DNA of 64,000 nt from Urechidicola croceus (GTDB taxonomy: Bacteria; Bacteroidota; Bacteroidia; Flavobacteriales; Flavobacteriaceae). Positions 17,967 through 27,053 of the stretch are shown piece after piece. Position numbers and translations under genes: made by a program. The number at the start of each line of letters is the position of its first letter. Position 1 is the first letter of the stretch. The notes under the pieces were generated by a model. It saw only the letters and a list, made by a program, of their open reading frames with translations. It was not told where the DNA came from and did not search any database. Location: contig CAJIZG010000003.1 in NCBI GenBank assembly GCA_905181865.1, positions 124,001 to 188,000 on the forward strand, written 5' to 3'.

Positions 17967-19472
17967 CTAAAATGGTACAGAGTCATCACTTCCAACGAAA
18001 GCATCGCTCGGGTCTATATGACTTGCACTTTCTGGAATAGCATTCATGCTAGATTGAAACTCACTACTTGCATCTTCATCTAAGTCTGAAAATTGTGCTA
18101 AATGCCCTGTAAATTTCAAACGAATATTATCCAATCCACCATTTCTATGTTTTGCCACTATAAACTCTCCTTGACCCTCACAATTGGAATGTGAGTCATC
18201 ATCCCATTCGGTTTGTCCGTAATACTCAGGTCGGAATATAAATGATACAATATCCGCATCCTGCTCAATCGCTCCAGATTCACGTAAATCTGATAACAAT
18301 GGCCGCTTACTACCTCCACGTGTTTCTACAGCCCGCGATAATTGTGAAAGCGCAATTACTGGAATACTTAATTCTTTGGCCAAGGCTTTTAAGTTTCTAG
18401 AGATCATAGAAATTTCTTGCTCTCTATTTCCATTAGCACTTGAACCGGCCGTCATCAATTGCAAATAATCAATTACAATTAATTTTACATCATGTTGAGA
18501 CACTAAACGTCTTGCTTTTGCACGTAAATCAAAAATAGAAAGAGAAGGTGTATCGTCAATAAATATAGGTGCCTTCGTCAAATTTTTGACCTTCACATTT
18601 AATTGTTCCCATTCATGTGGTTGTAAATTACCTGTTCTTAATTTACTCGAAGAAATACCAGTTTCACTAGAAATCATACGTGTAATTAACTGAACAGATG
18701 ACATCTCTAAAGAAAAAACAGCAACGGCATGATTAAACTGAATCGCCATATTTTTTGCCATAGAGATTACAAAGGCTGTTTTACCCATACCCGGTCTAGC
18801 CGCAATAATAATTAAATCTGAAGGTTGCCACCCTGATGTTAGTGCATCTAATTTTGTAAACCCAGAGGCAATCCCACTCATTCCTTCTTTTTGAGAAATT
18901 TCTTCCACTTTTTTAATAGCGGCTTGCACTAAACTTGCAGCATCTTCCGATCCTTTTTTCAAGTTTCCTTGCGTCACTTCAAAAAACTTACTCTCTGCAT
19001 CATCCAACAAATCAAATACGTCAATGGTTTCATCATACGCTTCTTCAATGATTTCTGAAGAAATGGTAATTAATTTTCGCTGAATATATTTTTGAAGAAT
19101 AATACGTGCATGAAATTCAATGTGCGCAGTGGATGCAACTTTTTGTGTTAACCCAATAAGATAAAAATCTCCCCCTACGAATTCTAATTTACTACTCTTT
19201 CGCAATTGGTTCGATACAGTTCGTAAATCTATAGGTTCAGAATTCTGAAATAAAGTATAAATAGCAGCATATATTTCTTGATGCCCTTCTTTATAAAAAG
19301 CTGCTGAATGAAGAATATCAATCACATCATCTACCCCTTTCTTGTCGATCATCATCGCACCAAGTACCGTTTCTTCTAATTCAAGTGCTTGAGGTGGTAA
19401 TTTTCCCTTTTCGAGGTTAATTACAGTATTTCTTTTAGAGAAATTAGATTGAAGGGGTTTGGCTTTTTCCAT
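17967..19472 (-). CDS. dnaB: Replicative DNA helicase DnaB
   Basis: 501-residue hexameric helicase that unwinds DNA at the fork. The N-terminal primase-interacting domain begins PPQALELEETVLGAMM near residue 23. The RecA-like motor has Walker A ARPGMGKTAF near 228, Walker B LIVIDYLQLM near 330, and ALSQLSRAVETRG with the arginine-finger region near 375, followed by LLSDLRESGAIEQDAD. Length is normal and no intein is present. A TACATTTG -7 box lies directly upstream. Confidence 0.97.
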   Translation of the reverse strand: MEKAKPLQSNFSKRNTVINLEKGKLPPQALELEETVLGAMMIDKKGVDDVIDILHSAAFYKEGHQEIYAAIYTLFQNSEPIDLRTVSNQLRKSSKLEFVGGDFYLIGLTQKVASTAHIEFHARIILQKYIQRKLITISSEIIEEAYDETIDVFDLLDDAESKFFEVTQGNLKKGSEDAASLVQAAIKKVEEISQKEGMSGIASGFTKLDALTSGWQPSDLIIIAARPGMGKTAFVISMAKNMAIQFNHAVAVFSLEMSSVQLITRMISSETGISSSKLRTGNLQPHEWEQLNVKVKNLTKAPIFIDDTPSLSIFDLRAKARRLVSQHDVKLIVIDYLQLMTAGSSANGNREQEISMISRNLKALAKELSIPVIALSQLSRAVETRGGSKRPLLSDLRESGAIEQDADIVSFIFRPEYYGQTEWDDDSHSNCEGQGEFIVAKHRNGGLDNIRLKFTGHLAQFSDLDEDASSEFQSSMNAIPESASHIDPSDAFVGSDDSVPF

Positions 19473-19487
19473 AGGAACAAATGTATC

Positions 19488-19495
19488 TTTTATGT
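19488..19495 (-). promoter_or_regulatory. Putative -7 box of dnaB
   Basis: TACATTTG on the minus strand, 15 bp before the dnaB ATG, fits TAnnTTTG. A TTTTTTG lies upstream but only 14 bases away, so the -33 element is doubtful. Confidence 0.4.
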
Positions 19496-19611
19496 CTTAC
19501 AAAAAATATAAATCACTTAATTAATTTGTGCACAGATTTTGTTTATAACTAAGTTTTTGTTCATAACTATGAAACAAAATTAGTAATGTTATAATTGTTT
19601 ATTTTTGATTT

Positions 19612-20679
19612 ATGAAAAAATTAAAATTTTATTGGTTTTGGTCGCTATGCCTACCTATACAATGGCTCATTATACAGCTACTATCACAGTACCCTCATTT
19701 CGTTGAGAATTATTATTCTACTGGAATATATGTGTTTATTTCCCAATCTGTTAGGTTTCTATTCGGATGGGTTCCGTTTTCAATTGGAGATGTTTTATAC
19801 CTCACTGCCATCTACTTTATCCTAAAATCTATTGTTAAAATCATAGGACATAGGAAAGTTCGAATAGTAAAAACTATAGGAATATTTTCTGTGGTTTATT
19901 TTGCGTTTAATTTTTTATGGGGAATTAATTATTTGAGGTTGCCAGTAGATCAATCTTTCAAATTTGAAGATACTCAATACACTACTGGACAACTTGATTT
20001 ATTTGCAAATAAATTAGTACAGAAAATCAACGGAATTCAACTGAAGTTAACCCAAAACGATACGGTTCCTGTTGAAATCCCATATAAAAAAAATGAAGTT
20101 TATAAGAAAATAAAAATAGGGTATGACCACCTTGAAAAATTCATTCCATCGTTACATTATAAGTATCAATCAAGTAAAAATTCAATCATAAGTCTTCCTC
20201 TTAGTTATATGGGGTTTTCTGGTTATTTAAATCCTTTTACCGGAGAGGCACAAGTAAACAGCCAAATACCTTTAACTTCTTTTCCTGCTACAAGTTGCCA
20301 TGAAGTTGCCCATCAATTGGGATATGCCGCAGAAAATGAAGCCAATTTCATTGGTTTTCTTGCCGCTACACATAATGATGATTTATACTTTCAGTATTCT
20401 GGGTATTTGTTAGCTTTAAGATATGTTCTAAATAATTTATATAATCACGATAAAGGAAAATATAAGGATCTTGTAAAAACAATAAATAGAGGGATTCTCA
20501 AAAATATGCGCCGAACACAGCAACATTGGGCAAAATATCAAAACCCACTTGAGCCTATTTTCAAAATGATATTCGATCAATATTTAAAGGCAAATAAACA
20601 AGAAGCAGGAGTAAAAAGTTATAGTTTATTGCTAGGACATCTTATTAAATATGAAAAACAAAACCATTTTTTAAATTAA
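19612..20679 (+). CDS. DUF3810 family membrane protein with HExxH motif
   Basis: 355 residues with two or three N-terminal membrane helices (about residues 8-25, 40-70 and 88-108), then a soluble domain with ATSCHEVAHQLGYAAENEANF near 230. HEVAH plus the downstream Glu of ENEANF is a gluzincin-like metalloprotease signature, and the domain matches DUF3810. A membrane-bound zinc protease is a fair guess but not proven. In related genomes I recall this gene being followed by amidohydrolase genes, a trmH-type methyltransferase and an M48 protease; here the amidohydrolases are replaced by an IS. Confidence 0.85.
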   Translation: MKKLKFYWFWSLCLPIQWLIIQLLSQYPHFVENYYSTGIYVFISQSVRFLFGWVPFSIGDVLYLTAIYFILKSIVKIIGHRKVRIVKTIGIFSVVYFAFNFLWGINYLRLPVDQSFKFEDTQYTTGQLDLFANKLVQKINGIQLKLTQNDTVPVEIPYKKNEVYKKIKIGYDHLEKFIPSLHYKYQSSKNSIISLPLSYMGFSGYLNPFTGEAQVNSQIPLTSFPATSCHEVAHQLGYAAENEANFIGFLAATHNDDLYFQYSGYLLALRYVLNNLYNHDKGKYKDLVKTINRGILKNMRRTQQHWAKYQNPLEPIFKMIFDQYLKANKQEAGVKSYSLLLGHLIKYEKQNHFLN

Positions 20680-20785
20680 AATGCTGGGATGGTTAATACC
20701 ATATTTGATAAAGGATTCAATTCTTCTTTCTATTTTTATATTCTAAATCCAAACTTTATGAGAAAACTAATATGCTACCGTTTGA

Positions 20786-20821
20786 TTGGATATGCAAATA
20801 AAAATTACAGAAAGAGTTAAG
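20786..20821 (+). repeat. Left terminal inverted repeat of the IS3 element
   Basis: Pairs with 22013-22048. The original orfB stop (TAA, 20817-20819) lies inside it, as is common in this family. Confidence 0.65.
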
Positions 20822-20866
20822 CTATATTTTTATATTTTTTTATTTGATTGTTAAATTCCTCGATAT

Positions 20867-21694
20867 TCATATAATTAAGTGCCAAATGCCTTTTTTTTTG
20901 TTGTACCAAATCTCTATGTATTCAAAGATTTCAAGTTTCATTTGTTCTTTAGAGATGAGTTTATTTCCATATACCAATGCTATTTTCAGGGGTTTAAAAA
21001 AACTTTCTGCTACTGCGTTGTCCCAGCAATTTCCTTTTCTACTCATACTCCTTTTAATATTATATGATTCAATGGTATTTACAAATTTCTTACTTGCATA
21101 TTGAACACCTCTGTCAGAATGAAAAATTAATCCTTTTTGAACAGGTCTGTTTTTAATAGCCATTCTCCAAGCAGCCAAACTTGTTTCTTCGGTGCTCATA
21201 CCATGGCTTAAACTCCACCCAATCACCTTTCTATCATATAAATCAATGATGGTTGTGAGGTATAAAAAACCTGTTTTGGTTTGAATATAGGTGATATCAG
21301 AAACCCAAACTTTTGATGGGTTACTAACTGTAAATAAACTGTTTAGGATATTTTCTACAACCAAATAATTGTGTTTCGAATTAGTTATAACTTTAAATTT
21401 CTTACTAAGTTTACTTCTTAATCCAAGTTCTCTCATATATTTTGCAACTGTAATTCTAGATATTTGATACCCTAAAGAAGCCAATTCTAGTGTAATTCTA
21501 GGGCTTCCATAACGCTGCTTTGATAAAAAATAAATAAATGTTATTTTTTCTTTTATAATATTCATTTTAAGCACTCTATTTGAAATAGGTTTGGTTTTCC
21601 ATTTATAGTAACTACTGGAACTTACTTCTAAAACTTTACACATCTTTTCAATCGGAAATACTTGCTGATGATTTTTAATAAAAATGTATTTCAT
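20867..21694 (-). CDS. IS3-family transposase OrfB (DDE integrase), C-terminus frameshifted
   Basis: 275 residues with the retroviral-type DDE core: WVSDITYIQT (first Asp), FHSDRGVQYAS (second Asp) and DNAVAESFFKPLK (Glu). The helix-turn-helix HRRS-type start is present around YYKWKTKP. The last residues YNKKKGIWHLII are not the family ending. A one-base change in the nine-A tract (20891-20899 as T on the plus strand) restores RHLALNYMNIEEFNNQIKKY and a stop at 20817 inside the terminal repeat. So orfB has lost its normal tail by homopolymer slippage, or the assembly has an indel. It overlaps orfA by 4 bp. Confidence 0.88.
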   Translation of the reverse strand: MKYIFIKNHQQVFPIEKMCKVLEVSSSSYYKWKTKPISNRVLKMNIIKEKITFIYFLSKQRYGSPRITLELASLGYQISRITVAKYMRELGLRSKLSKKFKVITNSKHNYLVVENILNSLFTVSNPSKVWVSDITYIQTKTGFLYLTTIIDLYDRKVIGWSLSHGMSTEETSLAAWRMAIKNRPVQKGLIFHSDRGVQYASKKFVNTIESYNIKRSMSRKGNCWDNAVAESFFKPLKIALVYGNKLISKEQMKLEIFEYIEIWYNKKKGIWHLII

Positions 21695-21990
21695 CGACCG
21701 CTCTTGGAAAAAATGCCTATTGCTTTTTTTAATATATCACGTTCTAACTCAACATCTTTTAGCTTTTTCTCCAACTGATGCATCTTTTCTTGTTCTGGAG
21801 ATAATTTTAGATTTCCTTTTCCAGGAAAACTTCCTTCTCCAAACTCTTCTTGTTCTTTACGCCATTTATATAGCAGGCTAACTCTAATTCCTAGTTCTCT
21901 AGCCAATTCTGAAATGTTTGACCTTTCCTGACTTAATTCAACAGCTTTTCGTTTAAAAACTGCATCATAAATTTTTCTTGATTGTTTCAT
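21691..21990 (-). CDS. IS3-family transposase OrfA
   Basis: 99 residues: a helix-turn-helix (FKRKAVELSQERSNISELAR then LLYKWRKEQEEF) and a leucine-zipper coiled coil (LSPEQEKMHQLEKKLKDVEL). Near its end the message carries a run of seven A followed by GC (complement of 21722-21730). A -1 slip there would fuse OrfA to OrfB, giving FFQERSMKYIF across the junction, which is the normal way IS3 elements make the full transposase. Confidence 0.9.
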   Translation of the reverse strand: MKQSRKIYDAVFKRKAVELSQERSNISELARELGIRVSLLYKWRKEQEEFGEGSFPGKGNLKLSPEQEKMHQLEKKLKDVELERDILKKAIGIFSKSGR

Positions 21991-22012
21991 AAATTAACAT
22001 TAAGATTTTATT

Positions 22013-22048
22013 CTTAACTCTAACTGTAAACTAAATTAGTACATCCAA
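22013..22048 (-). repeat. Right terminal inverted repeat of the IS3 element
   Basis: Pairs with 20786-20821; its inner part reads CTTAACTCTAACTGTAA on the plus strand. Confidence 0.65.
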
Positions 22049-22049
22049 A

Positions 22050-22379
22050 CCGTAGCCATTAGTGTTCGGACAAATGGAAAGAATGCAATCAAGAAACTTA
22101 CCGTTTTATGCAGGACCTTTTGCCGCCTATGGTTTAGATAAGGAAGATGGATTAAAATTAATTACTTCCAATCCCGCAAAAATTTTAGGAATTGATGATA
22201 TTGTTGGAACGTTAGAAGTTGGAAAGCAGGCTACCCTATTTATTTCTGAAGGTAATACCTTAGATATGCGAACCAATATATTAACGCATACTTTTATTCA
22301 AGGTAGAGAAATTAGTTTAGAATCTCATCAAACAGAATTACATAAACGCTACATGGATAAATATAAACTTCAGGAGTAA
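22050..22379 (+). pseudogene. 3' stump of an exported amidohydrolase gene, cut by the IS3 element
   Basis: The frame reads LPFYAGPFAAYGLDKEDGL, then LITSNPAKILGIDDIVGTLE and VGKQATLFISEGN, the closing part of an imidazolonepropionase-like amidohydrolase (metal-dependent hydrolase composite beta domain). A stop codon lies in frame at 22053-22055 and no N-terminal barrel or metal-binding HxH is present, so about 300 or more residues are missing. A GTG at 22062 could start translation but the product would be a bare fragment. Left of the IS, an ATG at 20758 reading MRKLICY may be the matching 5' end. A terminator follows at 22402. Confidence 0.85.
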
Positions 22380-22401
22380 AACACTCTTATAATATAGTTC
22401 T

Positions 22402-22431
22402 AAAAAGCCCTTATTTCAACGGCTTTTTTTT
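22402..22431 (+). terminator. Terminator after the amidohydrolase stump
   Basis: AAAAGCC and GGCTTTT with an 11-base loop and a following T-run. It originally ended the DUF3810-amidohydrolase transcript. Confidence 0.75.
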
Positions 22432-22446
22432 ACGTACTTTTGGCCC

Positions 22447-23250
22447 ATGCTTAAGCAAATTGATAGTCTTCAAAATCCTTTAATCAAAGAAATTTTTCAA
22501 CTCAAGGAAAAATCTAGAGTTCGAAAAAGAACGAAGCGTTTCATTATAGAAGGTCAACGCGAAATTTCACTTGCTTTAAAAGGAAATTACATCATTGAAA
22601 AGATTTTATTTGATAAAAATATAATCTCTCCAGGTCTTATTCAAGATACATATCAAGATTTGAATATTGAATGTATTCAAATAAGCCCTGAAATATATAA
22701 AAAACTTACATACAGAAATACTACGGAGGGAGTTATTGCTATTACCGAAGGCAAAAGCTTACATTTAAATTCCCTTGTTTTTAAAAATAAAAACCCTTTA
22801 ATCCTCATAGTAGAAGCACCTGAAAAACCTGGTAATATTGGCGCTCTTTTAAGAACCGCAGATGCCGCAAATGTTGCTGCTGTAATTATTGCGAATCCTA
22901 AAACAGACCTGTATAACCCTAACATTATTCGGTCAAGTGTTGGTTGCATCTTTACAAATCAAATTGGACTTGGCTCTACAAAAGAAATCATTTCCTTTTT
23001 AAAAGATAATGGAATCTCAATTTATTGTGCGGCACTCCAAGATGATAGCGAATTGTATCATACCCAAGATTTTAAAAACTCCACGGCCATTGTTGTTGGA
23101 ACAGAAGCAACTGGATTATCTGATGAATGGTTGCAAAACGCTACGAAAAATATTATCATTCCAATGCAAGGAGCCATTGACTCTATGAATGTTTCTGTAG
23201 CAGCAGGGATTTTAATATTTGAAGCAAAAAGACAACGAAATTTCATATAG
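22447..23250 (+). CDS. SpoU/TrmH-family RNA 2'-O-methyltransferase
   Basis: 267 residues. An N-terminal substrate-binding domain (RKRTKRFIIEGQREISLAL near 24) precedes the knotted SPOUT domain with motif 1 EKPGNIGALLRTADAANV near 125, motif 2 VVGTEATGLSDEW near 218 and motif 3 IPMQGAIDSMNVSVAAGIL near 238. It methylates a ribose in tRNA or rRNA using AdoMet; the target nucleotide cannot be told. TACTTTTG at 22435-22442 resembles a -7 box only 4 bp before the ATG, which would make the message leaderless. Confidence 0.92.
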   Translation: MLKQIDSLQNPLIKEIFQLKEKSRVRKRTKRFIIEGQREISLALKGNYIIEKILFDKNIISPGLIQDTYQDLNIECIQISPEIYKKLTYRNTTEGVIAITEGKSLHLNSLVFKNKNPLILIVEAPEKPGNIGALLRTADAANVAAVIIANPKTDLYNPNIIRSSVGCIFTNQIGLGSTKEIISFLKDNGISIYCAALQDDSELYHTQDFKNSTAIVVGTEATGLSDEWLQNATKNIIIPMQGAIDSMNVSVAAGILIFEAKRQRNFI

Positions 23251-23291
23251 ACATTCCCTAAACATATTCAGATTAACATTGAAAATCACCT

Positions 23292-24524
23292 ATGACTTCA
23301 ACTACTTTATTTTATATCATCATTTCTATAATAATTATTAATTTTATAATTGAAAAAATATTAGATTTTCTAAATGCTCAACAGTATAATGACGCATTAC
23401 CAAAAGAGGTTTCAGATGTGTATAATCAAAAAGAATACTTAAAATCTCAAGCCTATAAAAAGGTTAATTTTAAATTAAGTAATATAACTTCGTTATTTTC
23501 ATTGATCACTACTTTACTGTTTTTTATACTTAATGGATTCGAATTTGTCGATCAAATTGCGAGAACTCTATGTACAAATAATATCATTATTGCACTCCTA
23601 TTTTTCGGAATTATCTTTTTCTCGAGCGATATTATATCTACCCCGTTTTCCTATTACAAAACATTTACAATTGAAGAAAAATTCGGGTTTAACAAATCAA
23701 CCAAGAAACTTTTTTGGTTGGATAAAATCAAAGGTTGGGCTATGATGATTTTAATTGGTGGACTTGTTTTATCGCTAATCATTTGGTTCTATGAATTTAT
23801 CGGAGATTTATTTTGGATCTATGCCTGGGGATTCGTTGCCCTATTTACCTTATTCGTAAATCTATTCTATTCAACACTTATTGTTCCTCTATTTAACAAG
23901 CAAACTCCATTGAAAGATGGTGACTTAAAAACTGAAATTAAAAAATTTACTAACAAAGTTGGATTCAAACTTGACAGCATTTTTGTAATAGATGGATCTA
24001 AACGCTCTACAAAAGCTAACGCTTATTTTTCTGGGTTTGGTGCTACCAAGCGCATTGTTTTATTTGATACTTTAATCAATGATTTAAACACTCAAGAAAT
24101 TGTAGCAGTTCTGGCACATGAAGTCGGGCATTATAAAAGAAAACATACGGTCTTTAATTTAATTACGTCTATAGTACTTACAGGGTTTACATTTTATCTA
24201 TTATCACTTTTTATAGGAAATAACTTACTTTCTCAAGCACTTGGGGTTTCAGAGCCAAGTTTTCATATAGGTCTAATTGCCTTTGGGATTTTATACAGTC
24301 CTATCTCCCAAATTACGAGTCTTATTATGAATGTGATTTCTAGAAATTTTGAATATCAAGCAGATAATTATGCTAAAGAATATTATGGTTCAAAGCCTTT
24401 GGTAAGCTCATTGAAAAAACTATCTAAAAATAGTTTGAGTAATTTAACACCACATAAAGCATACGTTTTTATGCACTATTCACACCCAACCTTAAGAGAG
24501 CGGATTTTAAATTTGAATAAATAA
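23292..24524 (+). CDS. M48-family membrane metalloprotease (CAAX prenyl protease 1 / Ste24-like)
   Basis: 410 residues, multi-spanning, with the zinc motif HEVGHYKRKH near residue 280 and the third ligand in NFEYQADNYAKEYYG near 358. FTIEEKFGFNKST near 128 and FVIDGSKRSTKANAYFSG near 235 are standard Ste24 segments. Bacterial members act in membrane protein quality control; prenylated substrates are not expected in bacteria. It follows the methyltransferase gene by 41 bp in the same direction. Confidence 0.93.
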   Translation: MTSTTLFYIIISIIIINFIIEKILDFLNAQQYNDALPKEVSDVYNQKEYLKSQAYKKVNFKLSNITSLFSLITTLLFFILNGFEFVDQIARTLCTNNIIIALLFFGIIFFSSDIISTPFSYYKTFTIEEKFGFNKSTKKLFWLDKIKGWAMMILIGGLVLSLIIWFYEFIGDLFWIYAWGFVALFTLFVNLFYSTLIVPLFNKQTPLKDGDLKTEIKKFTNKVGFKLDSIFVIDGSKRSTKANAYFSGFGATKRIVLFDTLINDLNTQEIVAVLAHEVGHYKRKHTVFNLITSIVLTGFTFYLLSLFIGNNLLSQALGVSEPSFHIGLIAFGILYSPISQITSLIMNVISRNFEYQADNYAKEYYGSKPLVSSLKKLSKNSLSNLTPHKAYVFMHYSHPTLRERILNLNK

Positions 24525-24640
24525 TAAGAATATCCTTTCAAGTAGTTCATAACCATCGTTTGCTTTTAATACAAGCATGGCTATACTCTTATAACCCATT
24601 TAGTGAATCGAGATAAAAATGATATTCTGTTTCAACAACT

Positions 24641-24682
24641 AAGAATACGGATTAAATAATATTTTATTTAATCCGTATTCTT
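24641..24682 (+). terminator. Long perfect hairpin between the M48 gene and relA
   Basis: A 19-bp perfect stem (24641-24659 with 24664-24682) around a TATT loop. A second hairpin, AATCTACAA with TTGTAGATT, follows at 24693-24717. The first has no long T-run but its strength suggests a terminator or a structured relA leader. The rest of the 24525-24742 gap shows nothing. Confidence 0.65.
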
Positions 24683-24742
24683 TCAATGAAAGAATCTACA
24701 ATAAGTGCTTGTAGATTTAATTAATTCTGTTACTTTTATTCT

Positions 24743-26959
24743 ATGGCATATACTGTTTCAATGGAGGAAGAAAATAAAGAAATTGCACGTCGTTATAAAG
24801 ATCTTTTAAAGGGAACTTATCAACGATTAACAGTTAGTGACAAAAAAGATATCCGTAAGGCTTTCGAATTTGCGCTAGAGGCCCATAGCGAACAAAGAAG
24901 AAAGACCGGTGAGCCCTATATATATCATCCTATTGCAGTGGCTAAAATTGTAGCCTATGAAATTGGATTAGGCACTAAATCAATTGTAGCGGCATTACTA
25001 CATGACGTAGTTGAAGACACTCATTACACACTTGAGGATATTGAGGGAGAATTTGGTGAAACTATTGCTAGAATAGTAAATGGTTTAACAAAAATATCTC
25101 GTTTAAGTAAAGAACAAAATGCCTCTATACAAGCGGAGAATTTCAGAAAAATGATTCTTACGCTACATGACGATGTCCGGGTTATCTTAATAAAAATAGC
25201 AGATCGTTTACACAATATGCAAACGATGGATGCTATGCCAGAATATAAGCAACAAAAGATTGCTTCGGAGACCTTATATATATATGCACCACTTGCACAT
25301 CGATTGGGATTGTATAATATAAAGACGGAGTTAGAAGACTTAGGTTTAAAATATACAGAACCTGAAGTTTATAATGATATTTATTCCAAAATTGAAGATA
25401 GTAAAGAGGAGCAAGTACAATACATTGAGTTCTTTTCTAAAGTAATTAAAGATACTTTAAGCAAAGAAGGGTTTTCATATACTATTAAAGGTAGAAGTAA
25501 ATCTATTCATTCTATGCGAAGAAAAATGCGTACACAGGGTGTAAAATATGAAGAGATTTATGACAAATTTGCTGTTCGAATAATTTATGAATCTGAACCG
25601 TCACAAGAAAAATTTGATGCTTGGAAAATATATTCGATTGTAACAGATCATTTTCAACCGAACCCTACTAGATTAAGAGATTGGATTACACAACCGAAAA
25701 CTACAGGATATGAATCTCTTCATATTACGGTAATGGGGCCATTAGGACGTTGGGTAGAAGTTCAAATTCGTTCGGAAAGAATGGATGAGATTGCAGAAAA
25801 AGGATATGCCGCACATTATAAATATAAAAATGCACAAGAAAAAGAATCCGGTCTTGATAGTTGGTTAAATCGATTGAGGGAAACTCTTGAAAACCCAGAA
25901 GGAAACGCTGTAGATTTTGTTGAAAATTTTAAATTGAACTTATACGCTGAAGAAATTTTTATTTTCACACCTAAAGGTGATTTAAAATCAATGCCAAAAG
26001 ACGCCACAGCATTAGATTTTGCCTTTTCTATTCATACCGAAATTGGAATGAAATGTCGTGGTGCAAGAGTGAATAAAAAATTGATGCCCATAAATTATGT
26101 TTTAAAGAGTGGTGATCAAGTTGAGATAATTACAGCAACTCAGCAAAAACCCAAACTGCGATGGCTTGATTTTGTTGTTACCGCAAGAGCTCGGACTCGA
26201 ATAAAGGCTGCTCTAAGAGATGAACAAAAAGAGATTGCTCAAGAGGGAAAAGACGTTTTAGTTCGAAAATTACGTTCCATGAAATTCACTTTCAACGAAA
26301 GTCTTATAAATGAAATGGTTGCTTATTTTAAACTTAAAACGAGTTTAGATTTGTTTTTTAGAATTGGAAACGGCTCTATAGAGAATTCACATTTAAAAGA
26401 GTTTGCCGCGCAGCGAAGTAATGTATTTGTAAATTTCTTTAAAAAGAGAATGAGAAGTTCTCCGGACACTTCAAACATTGAAAAAAATGTTGTGAATGAA
26501 AATTATGATATGTTGGTTTTCGGAAATGAAGAAGAACAACTCGATTACACATTTGCAAAATGCTGTAACCCAATAGCAGGGGACAAAGTATTTGGATTCT
26601 TAACTATTAATGAGGGTCTTAAGATTCATAAACATAATTGTCCGAATGCAGTGAGCTTGCAAGCGAACTATGCCTATAGAGTCATGCTTGCCAAATGGAT
26701 TGATTCTACTCAGCAAGACTTTAATGTGTTTTTGACAGTGAGCGGAACAGATAAATTTGGCTTGGTAAGTCAGTTGACGCGTATTATTTCAAATAATATG
26801 CACGTAAATATTCAAAGTTTAAATATTAGCGGACAAGACGGTATTTTCGACGGTCAAATAACAATTGGCGTAAAAAACAAACAACAATTAAAAAAACTAA
26901 CAGATAACATTAAAAAAATTGATGGAGTTGAAACTGTAGAACGAATTTATAAGCAATAA
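24743..26959 (+). CDS. Bifunctional (p)ppGpp synthetase/hydrolase (RelA/SpoT family)
   Basis: 738 residues with all long-RSH domains. The HD hydrolase has the intact HDVVED motif near residue 88; the synthetase has KGRSKSIHSMRRKM near 247 and TTGYESLHITVMG near 322 with the catalytic Glu; TGS begins IFIFTPKGDLKSMP near 407; a Cys/His-rich zinc-finger-like patch (FAKCCNPIAGDKVFG, HKHNCPNAV) lies near 608; ACT closes the protein. Both catalytic halves look active, so this is likely the only long RSH of the cell, controlling stringent response. Monocistronic by spacing. Confidence 0.96.
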   Translation: MAYTVSMEEENKEIARRYKDLLKGTYQRLTVSDKKDIRKAFEFALEAHSEQRRKTGEPYIYHPIAVAKIVAYEIGLGTKSIVAALLHDVVEDTHYTLEDIEGEFGETIARIVNGLTKISRLSKEQNASIQAENFRKMILTLHDDVRVILIKIADRLHNMQTMDAMPEYKQQKIASETLYIYAPLAHRLGLYNIKTELEDLGLKYTEPEVYNDIYSKIEDSKEEQVQYIEFFSKVIKDTLSKEGFSYTIKGRSKSIHSMRRKMRTQGVKYEEIYDKFAVRIIYESEPSQEKFDAWKIYSIVTDHFQPNPTRLRDWITQPKTTGYESLHITVMGPLGRWVEVQIRSERMDEIAEKGYAAHYKYKNAQEKESGLDSWLNRLRETLENPEGNAVDFVENFKLNLYAEEIFIFTPKGDLKSMPKDATALDFAFSIHTEIGMKCRGARVNKKLMPINYVLKSGDQVEIITATQQKPKLRWLDFVVTARARTRIKAALRDEQKEIAQEGKDVLVRKLRSMKFTFNESLINEMVAYFKLKTSLDLFFRIGNGSIENSHLKEFAAQRSNVFVNFFKKRMRSSPDTSNIEKNVVNENYDMLVFGNEEEQLDYTFAKCCNPIAGDKVFGFLTINEGLKIHKHNCPNAVSLQANYAYRVMLAKWIDSTQQDFNVFLTVSGTDKFGLVSQLTRIISNNMHVNIQSLNISGQDGIFDGQITIGVKNKQQLKKLTDNIKKIDGVETVERIYKQ

Positions 26960-27053
26960 TTATACGCTAATTAATTGATAAATAATTTCCTTTTTTACCA
27001 GCTCTACTCTAAAAATTTACATTAAGTTTGTTTTTTGTTTACAAATATAAAAT

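Larger units (their letters stand above)
20786..22048 (-). mobile_element. IS3-family insertion sequence (IS150-like)
   Basis: An element of about 1.26 kb holding orfA and orfB on the minus strand. Imperfect 36-bp inverted repeats mark the ends (20786-20821 and 22013-22048; I count 27 of 36 matches, including TTGGAT at the tips, TTACAG, and AGAGTTAAG inside). Flanking bases (TTTGA left, ACCGT right) show no target duplication, which suits a deletion starting at the element after insertion. The 3' stump of an amidohydrolase gene begins directly to its right. End positions are by eye and could be off by several bases. Confidence 0.85.

Noticed and set aside
22062-22379. 105-codon frame as an intact small gene
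   Set aside because: It is only the C-terminal end of an amidohydrolase with no barrel or metal ligands, next to an IS end.
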